Assembly (NCBI GenBank): GCA_018266575.1
Contig: JAFEAE010000007.1
Coordinates: 49,449 to 113,448, forward strand
Length of the DNA: 64,000 bases
Reading direction: 5' to 3'
From: Bacteroidota bacterium
GTDB taxonomy: Bacteria; Bacteroidota; Bacteroidia; Chitinophagales; Chitinophagaceae
The notes under the pieces were generated by a model, which ran no database searches, was not told where the DNA came from, and saw nothing but the letters and a program-made list of their open reading frames with translations. The translations under genes were made by a program, and so were the position numbers. Position 1 is the stretch's first letter. Each line of letters opens with the position of its first letter. Positions 58,744 through 64,000 of the stretch are shown here, piece after piece.

Positions 58744-59799
58744 TTAACCGATTGTCAGTTCTGTTTCAATCACCGGCAATTCTCTTGGTTTAAATTTTTT
58801 TACTTCTTCTGCGATATGTTTTATATGATCCGGAGTAGTTCCGCAACATCCGCCAACAATATTCAACCAGCCATTGGCAGCCCATTCTTCAATGATATGC
58901 GCGGTTTGTTCCGGTTGCTCATCATATTCCCCCATTGCATTTGGTAAACCTGCATTCGGATAAGCCGAAACATAACAGGCAGCTATATGCGAAAGTTCTT
59001 CAATATGCGGTCGCATTTGTTCTGCACCGAGCGCACAATTCAAGCCTATGCTTAATGGTTTTGCATGCATCACTGAGGTATAAAATGCTTCGAGTGTTTG
59101 TCCGCTTAATGTTCTTCCGCTTGCATCCGTAATAGTTCCGCTAATCATAATCGGCAAGGCCTCACCCAAACCCTCTCCAGAGGAGAGGGCTTTATCGCGG
59201 AAATATTTTTTAATGGCAAAGATTGCAGCTTTAGCGTTTAGCGTATCGAAGATTGTTTCGATCAATAATAAATCAACACCGCCATCTACCAACCCTTTTA
59301 CCTGTTCATAATATGCATCTGCAACTTCATCGAATGTTACTGAACGAAAGCCGGGATTGTTTACGTCGGGGGATAATGAAAGCGTTTTATTCATTGGCCC
59401 GATTGCACCGGCAACAAATTTTGGTGAATGGCCAATGGTAAATGGCGAATCTTTTTGAAATTCCTCAATAGCTTGCCTGGCACACTTTGCCGCAGCTACA
59501 TTTAATTCGTAGGCAAGTTCCTGCATATTATAATCCGCCAAGGAAATGCGTTGTGCATTGAATGTATTGGTTTCAATAATATCTGCGCCTGCTTCTAAAT
59601 ATTGTTTATGTATTTCTTTAATGATCTGTGGTTGCGTTATGCACAACAAATCATTATTGCCTTTTATGTCGCTTGCCCAATTTTTAAAACGCTCGCCGCG
59701 GTAATCTGCCTCCGTTAATTTATAACGTTGTATCATGGTGCCCATCGCACCATCGATCACTAATATTTTTTCTTTAAGACAATCTTCGATTGTTTTCAT
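58744..59799 (-). CDS. homocysteine S-methyltransferase domain, N-terminal part of split MetH
   Basis: This 351-residue protein is the homocysteine-binding (Hcy) barrel of methionine synthase. It has [32 protein letters not shown], and zinc-binding Cys in GLNCALGA and in [12 protein letters not shown]. It lies upstream of the rest of MetH on the same strand and should act with it to transfer the methyl group from methyl-cobalamin to homocysteine. Two in-frame repeat-like inserts are visible: [11 protein letters not shown], from a CCCTCTCC/GGAGAGGG palindrome (59171-59189), and [11 protein letters not shown], from 59423-59451. Confidence 0.93.
   Translation of the reverse strand: MKTIEDCLKEKILVIDGAMGTMIQRYKLTEADYRGERFKNWASDIKGNNDLLCITQPQIIKEIHKQYLEAGADIIETNTFNAQRISLADYNMQELAYELNVAAAKCARQAIEEFQKDSPFTIGHSPKFVAGAIGPMNKTLSLSPDVNNPGFRSVTFDEVADAYYEQVKGLVDGGVDLLLIETIFDTLNAKAAIFAIKKYFRDKALSSGEGLGEALPIMISGTITDASGRTLSGQTLEAFYTSVMHAKPLSIGLNCALGAEQMRPHIEELSHIAACYVSAYPNAGLPNAMGEYDEQPEQTAHIIEEWAANGWLNIVGGCCGTTPDHIKHIAEEVKKFKPRELPVIETELTIG
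59161..59192. repeat. palindromic GC-rich repeat inside the split metH
   Basis: CTCACCCAAA then CCCTCTCC-AGA-GGAGAGGG then CTTT repeats the build of the element in paaC. The inner palindrome is perfect over 8 bases. It stays in frame. Confidence 0.7.
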
Positions 59800-59830
59800 G
59801 TTGCTATTATTTAGCGATGAATAGATTTGT

Positions 59831-59872
59831 TACTGTACAAGTGTGCGACGCAACGATGTTCAATAGAATTAC
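59831..59872 (-). repeat. dispersed GTTGCGTCGCAC-type repeat, copy 5
   Basis: Read on the minus strand it contains AATTCTATTGAACATCG and TTGCGTCGCACACTTGTACA. It lies in the 296-base gap between the divergent metH and aldo/keto reductase genes, which otherwise shows only promoter-like boxes. Confidence 0.75.
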
Positions 59873-60056
59873 TAATGCCGGGTACACAATTTTTTCTAAA
59901 CTATTAACGAGAAACTTACAGTGAAGATGTGCTGAAGTGTTATCGTTTATTAGTTCAGTTTTTTGAAACAGGCTGAACAATAAACAAATCCGCCTGTTGA
60001 GGTGCAAAGTTAATACATTCTGTTTAACAAATAAAGGTTTGAAACCACATTCGTAT

Positions 60057-60064
60057 TAAATTTG
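60057..60064 (+). promoter_or_regulatory. -7 promoter box before the aldo/keto reductase gene
   Basis: TAAATTTG matches TAnnTTTG exactly, 31 bases before the ATG. A TTTG at 60038-60041 is only 15 bases away, shorter than usual. Confidence 0.4.
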
Positions 60065-60095
60065 AACTCCTTTAAACAACAGCAAAAACTTCGCT

Positions 60096-61085
60096 ATGGA
60101 ATATCGTTATCTCGGAAAATCTGGTTTGCAATTAAGTGTGTTATCATTCGGAAGCTGGGTGACCTTTCATAAACAAATTGAAGACAATACTGCGGATGAA
60201 CTGATGGGCATTGCTTATGATAACGGCATTAATTTTTTTGATAATGCAGAAGTATATGCGCTTGGTGAAAGCGAAAAAATGATGGGACGTGTGCTGAAGA
60301 AAAAAAACTGGGACAGGGCATCTTACACCATTTCATCGAAAGCATATTTTGGGTGGAGAGGAAAAAATAATAAACCAAACCAGACAGGACTGAGCCGGAA
60401 ACATTTGACAGAAGCATGTCATGAAGCACTGCAACGTTTGCAATTAGATTACCTGGACCTGTTTTTTTGTCACCGCCCGGATACCAATGTGCCGATTGAA
60501 GAAGTGGTTTGGACGATGAACACATTAATACAGCAGGGAAAAATTTTATACTGGGGAACAAGCCAGTGGAGTGGAGCTGAAATTATGGAAGCGCACAGAG
60601 TAGCAGACAAAAATCATTTGATCGGGCCCACGATGGAACAGCCGCAGTATAATATGTTTGAACGAAATAAAATGGAGCTGGATTATTTACCGGTGTTTAA
60701 AAATGTGGGATTAGGCACAACGATCTGGAGCCCGCTTGCTGCAGGATTTTTAACCGGGAAATACAATGAAGGTTTTCCCGAAGATTCGCGGTTTGCTATA
60801 AAAGGTTTTGAATGGCTGCGCGACCGTTGGTTGAAAGAAGACAGGATCAATAAAGTGAAGCAACTTGCAGTGGTTGCAAAGAAATTAGATTCGTCGCTTG
60901 CATCGTTGGCAATTGCATGGTGCATTAAAAACCCGAATGTTACCACAGCAATCCTGGGTGCAACCAAAAAAGAACAGCTTTTGGAAAACCTGAAAGCACT
61001 GGAAACCGTTAACAAATTAACGCCTGATATATTGACAATTATAGAAGATATATTGCAAAACAAACCCTATTTAGACCTCGCATAA
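60096..61085 (+). CDS. aldo/keto reductase (potassium-channel beta-subunit-like)
   Basis: This 329-residue NADPH-dependent oxidoreductase has YRYLGKSGLQLSVLSFGSWV, the catalytic Asp/Tyr pair in FFDNAEVYALGESE, Lys in TISSKAYFGW, His in LDLFFCHRPDT, and the cofactor loop ending TAILGATKKEQLLENL. Wording is closest to the AKR6/AKR14 types. The reduced substrate is unknown. It is followed by the TetR operon, with its own promoter between. Confidence 0.92.
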   Translation: MEYRYLGKSGLQLSVLSFGSWVTFHKQIEDNTADELMGIAYDNGINFFDNAEVYALGESEKMMGRVLKKKNWDRASYTISSKAYFGWRGKNNKPNQTGLSRKHLTEACHEALQRLQLDYLDLFFCHRPDTNVPIEEVVWTMNTLIQQGKILYWGTSQWSGAEIMEAHRVADKNHLIGPTMEQPQYNMFERNKMELDYLPVFKNVGLGTTIWSPLAAGFLTGKYNEGFPEDSRFAIKGFEWLRDRWLKEDRINKVKQLAVVAKKLDSSLASLAIAWCIKNPNVTTAILGATKKEQLLENLKALETVNKLTPDILTIIEDILQNKPYLDLA

Positions 61086-61131
61086 GGGGATGCTGCCATT
61101 GGGAGATTAAATTTCCAAAAATAATTTAATT

Positions 61132-61167
61132 AAACGTTTGTTTAATTCAAACGTTTGTTTAACTTTG
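61132..61167 (+). promoter_or_regulatory. promoter with overlapping operator of the efflux operon
   Basis: TTTG (61137-61140) and TAACTTTG (61160-61167) are exact boxes 19 bases apart. AAACGTTTGTTTAA occurs at 61132-61145 and again at 61149-61162, and covers both boxes. The AAACGTTTG/CAAACGTTT arms (61132-61156) make an inverted repeat. This is a likely binding site of the TetR protein encoded next. Confidence 0.75.
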
Positions 61168-61185
61168 TGCCTTCAATTTTAAAAG

Positions 61186-61806
61186 ATGGCAGCAGATAAA
61201 CGTGAACATATTCTTGCGGTTGCTGAAAAATTATTCGGCGATAAAGGATTTGACGGAACATCCGTCCGCGACATTGCGCAGCATGCGAATGTGAACCTTG
61301 CAATGATCTCGTATTATTTCGGTTCCAAAGAAAAATTACTGGAAGCATTGCTGGAGCAGCGGGCAAATTATACGATCCTCGAAGCGCTGAATAAAGACGA
61401 ATCGCTCACGCCATGGGAAAAGATCGATAAGGTAATTGATTTTTATGTAGACAAGATCATGAACAATCTCTGCATCCATAATATTATGCAGCAGGCCAAC
61501 CGCAGCAGCACCCCGGGAATCAAAGAGCTTACTACAAAAATCAAACTCAGGAATTTTGAACAGATCAAAAAGATCGTACTGGATGGACAAAAGAAAAAAC
61601 TTTTCCGCAAAGTAGATATTGAAATGACGGTTGGAACGGTAATGGGAACAATTTCACAGGTAACGTTAGCCCGTCACTTTTACAATGTGCTTTTTAATAT
61701 AGAAGATGGTAATGATGAAGCTTACCGTAAAAAAATGGGGCCCAAATTGAAATCTCATCTCAAACAACTATTGCATGCCCATCTGGATATAAAAAATGAA
61801 GAATAA
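61186..61806 (+). CDS. TetR-family regulator of the efflux operon
   Basis: This 206-residue protein has the TetR helix-turn-helix (ILAVAEKLFGDKGFDGTSVR; QHANVNLAMISYYFGSKEKL) and a C-terminal helical ligand domain. It is first in an operon with a TolC-like channel 14 bases downstream and an EmrA-like adaptor after that. Its own promoter is covered by a repeated palindromic site, so it probably represses itself and the pump until a toxic compound binds. The inducer is unknown. Confidence 0.9.
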   Translation: MAADKREHILAVAEKLFGDKGFDGTSVRDIAQHANVNLAMISYYFGSKEKLLEALLEQRANYTILEALNKDESLTPWEKIDKVIDFYVDKIMNNLCIHNIMQQANRSSTPGIKELTTKIKLRNFEQIKKIVLDGQKKKLFRKVDIEMTVGTVMGTISQVTLARHFYNVLFNIEDGNDEAYRKKMGPKLKSHLKQLLHAHLDIKNEE

Positions 61807-61820
61807 TTAAATCAACGAAC

Positions 61821-63134
61821 ATGAAAAGGCAAGTAGGAATTTTTTATTTATTAATGATCAGTGTGCTTGCTGTGCATGCGCAAAACAAAACGCTGACACT
61901 TGCAGAAGCTGTACAACTCGGCGTGCAGAACAGCAAGCAACTGAAATTATCGCAAAGCAAAATTGACCAGTCAATTTCGCAACTGGCGCAGGCAAAAGAT
62001 GCAGCGCTTCCCACTACAAAAGCAAGCTTAGGTTATAGCCATGCATTGATGCTGGCAAGAACATTAAGCATTCCCGGCGACAGCAACAAGATCAAACTTC
62101 CGTTTGATAATGCATTATACCAGGGAACGCTGAGCGTGAACGAACCAATCTTCGCAGGCAATCAATTCAAGTATGCACAGCAATCAGCGAACCTGCTCAT
62201 TAAAGCAAGCAAATTGGATGCAGAAAGAGATAAGGACGAAGTGGTGTACAATGTCATCAATTCTTATCTCAATTATTACAAGATCAAACAAAACCAGGTG
62301 ATCGTTAAACAAAACCTGGACGATATTCAAAGCAAGCTCGACGAGATCACAAAATACGAGAGCCAGGGATTAGCTACACAGAACGATGTGTTGCGTTACC
62401 AGTTGCAAAAATCAAACACAGAACTCACGATCATGGAACTGGAGAACAACCGGGCCATTGCTAACTATAATATGAATATTCTGCTCGGCCTTTCTGATTC
62501 AACCGTGTTGGATGTGGAAGATGTTTCCTACAAACTGAGTGTGGATAGTACATACAATCAGTACCTGCAGGTTGCATTAAAAGACAGGAAAGAATTCGGA
62601 TCATTCGATTTCCAATCGCAGATCGCTGATATCAATATCAAGAAGATCCATGATCAGCAATTGCCAACAGTAGGTGTGAGTGGAAGTTTATACTATTTCA
62701 ATCTCACCAAAGCGCTGATACCAAGCAGCGGAGGGTTTTTAGCTCCGTTCCTTATAGGTATCAATGCGAGCTGGGATATCGGTTCATTATACAAAACAAA
62801 GAACAAGATCAGCGAAGCAAAAATTCAAAAACAACAGGTAGAGATCAGTAAAGATGCGCAATCAGACAGGGTGAAAACAGAAGTGCATCAGAGCTTCATG
62901 AATTTTCATCTTGCATTAGAACGAATAAAAGTATTGCAGGAAGCAATTACGCAGGCTACGGAAAATGAACGTGTGATGGAATCTAAATTCCACAACAACT
63001 TAGCTACAACAACTGATCGTATAGACGCACAAACATTATTGTATCAGTCGCGTGTGAACCTTGAGCTTGCAAAGAGCGATGCAACGATTTCCTATTACGA
63101 TCTTTTGAAATCTACCGGTCATATACAACCGTAA
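61821..63134 (+). CDS. TolC-family outer membrane efflux protein
   Basis: This 437-residue protein has a signal peptide (VLAVHAQ) and two outer membrane efflux protein repeats. The first starts KTLTLAEAVQLGVQNSKQLK and the second contains VALKDRKEFGSFDFQSQIAD; long coiled-coil helices lie between. It should form the exit duct of a tripartite pump together with the adaptor encoded 48 bases downstream. Confidence 0.94.
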   Translation: MKRQVGIFYLLMISVLAVHAQNKTLTLAEAVQLGVQNSKQLKLSQSKIDQSISQLAQAKDAALPTTKASLGYSHALMLARTLSIPGDSNKIKLPFDNALYQGTLSVNEPIFAGNQFKYAQQSANLLIKASKLDAERDKDEVVYNVINSYLNYYKIKQNQVIVKQNLDDIQSKLDEITKYESQGLATQNDVLRYQLQKSNTELTIMELENNRAIANYNMNILLGLSDSTVLDVEDVSYKLSVDSTYNQYLQVALKDRKEFGSFDFQSQIADINIKKIHDQQLPTVGVSGSLYYFNLTKALIPSSGGFLAPFLIGINASWDIGSLYKTKNKISEAKIQKQQVEISKDAQSDRVKTEVHQSFMNFHLALERIKVLQEAITQATENERVMESKFHNNLATTTDRIDAQTLLYQSRVNLELAKSDATISYYDLLKSTGHIQP

Positions 63135-63182
63135 CCATAAACACAAACTTCTTATTATAAAAACGAATTAAAGAATCAAGTT

Positions 63183-64000
63183 ATGAACGACACACAACCT
63201 AAAAAAAGAAAAAAATTAATCTTCCCCATAATACTTGCATTGGTATTGGTTGGAGCATTGGCATTTACCGTAAAAGAATATTTATATTATCAAAGCCACG
63301 AAGAAACTGACGATGCACAAGTAGATGCAGACATCAGCCCTGTTGTTGCACGTGTAGGCGGATATGTAAAAGAGATCCGTTTCGAGGACAACCAGTATGT
63401 AAAACAAGGCGACACTTTAGTAGTGCTCGACGACAGGGATTATAAAATAAGACTGCAACAAGCGGATGCAGCATTGAATTCTGCAAAGCATTCTGTAGAT
63501 GTCTCACAGTCAGGCGTAACCGAAGCTAAAACCGGCATTACAACCGCTCAAGCAAATGTAGAAGCTGCAAAAGTGCAGGTTTGGAAAACCACGCAGGATT
63601 TTGAACGTTACCAGAATTTGTACAACGACAAAGCGATCACCAAAGCACAATTTGATGATGCCAAAGCTGCAAAAGATGCAGCAGAAGCACAGTTGACAAT
63701 TGCTCAAAGCCAGGTACCGGTGCAGGTGAAAAAAGTAAGCAGCAACGAAACTCAGGTTGGCGCATCAGCATCAAATATTGCTTCACGCCAGGCTGATATC
63801 GATTATGCAAAACTGCAGTTATCCTACACCGTTATAGTTGCCCCTGCAAGTGGCATCGTTTCAAAACGCGGTATTCAATTAGGACAATTAGTACAAGCCG
63901 GACAAACATTATTTTCCGTAGTACACGAAAATGATATTTACATCACTGCAAATTTCAAGGAAACACAAATGGAGCATTTGAAGCTGAATGAAAAAGTGGA
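63183..64000 (+). CDS. HlyD/EmrA-family membrane fusion protein, partial at the window edge
   Basis: The frame runs from the ATG at 63183 to the window end (272 codons, no stop). It has a basic N-terminus, one membrane helix (LIFPIILALVLVGALAFTV), the lipoyl-like barrel half DDAQVDADISPVVARVGGYV and DNQYVKQGDTLVVLDDRDY, a long helical hairpin, and the second half ASGIVSKRGIQLGQLVQAGQ. This is the EmrA type of adaptor that joins a major-facilitator pump to TolC. The EmrB-like transporter is expected beyond the window, which cannot be seen. Confidence 0.93.
   Translation, partial: MNDTQPKKRKKLIFPIILALVLVGALAFTVKEYLYYQSHEETDDAQVDADISPVVARVGGYVKEIRFEDNQYVKQGDTLVVLDDRDYKIRLQQADAALNSAKHSVDVSQSGVTEAKTGITTAQANVEAAKVQVWKTTQDFERYQNLYNDKAITKAQFDDAKAAKDAAEAQLTIAQSQVPVQVKKVSSNETQVGASASNIASRQADIDYAKLQLSYTVIVAPASGIVSKRGIQLGQLVQAGQTLFSVVHENDIYITANFKETQMEHLKLNEKV

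Noticed and set aside
55889..59799. metH broken by a frameshift
   Set aside because: Both genes have their own ATG and stop, are separated by 155 bases and keep complete domains. A true split fits better.

Overview
The window looks like a chromosomal segment of a Bacteroidota bacterium, most likely of the Chitinophagaceae type. Evidence: AT-rich DNA, a SusC/SusD pair, many OM lipoproteins and TonB-dependent receptors, a T9SS-type secreted protein, a DUF4286 gene, the small ribosomal protein THX, and promoters of the Bacteroidota form TTTG-N19-TAnnTTTG. Species cannot be assigned from the sequence alone. I saw no rRNA, tRNA, CRISPR array, prophage or insertion sequence.

Layout. 1-8.4 kb: aerobic phenylacetate degradation. 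paaA-paaB-paaC, a CAAX-type membrane protease and paaD (cut by the window edge) run leftwards; paaE and a TetR regulator lie further right, with two GH30 glycosidase lipoproteins between. Near-identical palindromes precede paaA and the TetR gene, which suggests one regulon. 8.5-19.3 kb: housekeeping and secreted genes (PfkB kinase, M13 peptidase, lamin-tail surface protein, asd, DUF2461, an HNH protein, ligA). 19.4-33 kb: a glycan/nutrient locus with an NrtR-like NUDIX regulator, an AraC regulator, SusC, SusD and two very large FG-GAP/ASPIC lipoproteins. 33-41.3 kb: a leftward envelope unit of a secreted unknown protein, an STN-containing TonB-dependent receptor, a DUF4249 lipoprotein and an MG2/plug-like protein, plus an SRPBCC/GyrI-like protein. 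41.5-44.8 kb: a third FG-GAP/ASPIC paralogue.

44.8-55.4 kb: HD hydrolase, translation genes (rplM-rpsI, rpsB, tsf, pyrH), a membrane coiled-coil protein, pdxH, thx, an HU gene, DUF4286, exonuclease III, a LOG-family protein and an outer-membrane-like protein. 55.9-59.8 kb: methionine synthase split into two genes. 60-64 kb: aldo/keto reductase, then a TetR-TolC-EmrA-like efflux operon that leaves the window.

Points of most interest: (i) intergenic repeat families, one with a conserved GTTGCGTCGCAC core in five gaps; (ii) the same kinds of repeat sequence lying in frame inside paaC, paaE and both metH genes; (iii) a compact promoter, 20-codon ORF and terminator with no other gene at 14.3-14.4 kb; (iv) three paralogous ~1110-residue FG-GAP/ASPIC lipoproteins around one SusCD pair; (v) the TonB receptor-DUF4249-MG2 unit. 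All functional links are inferred from sequence and gene order.
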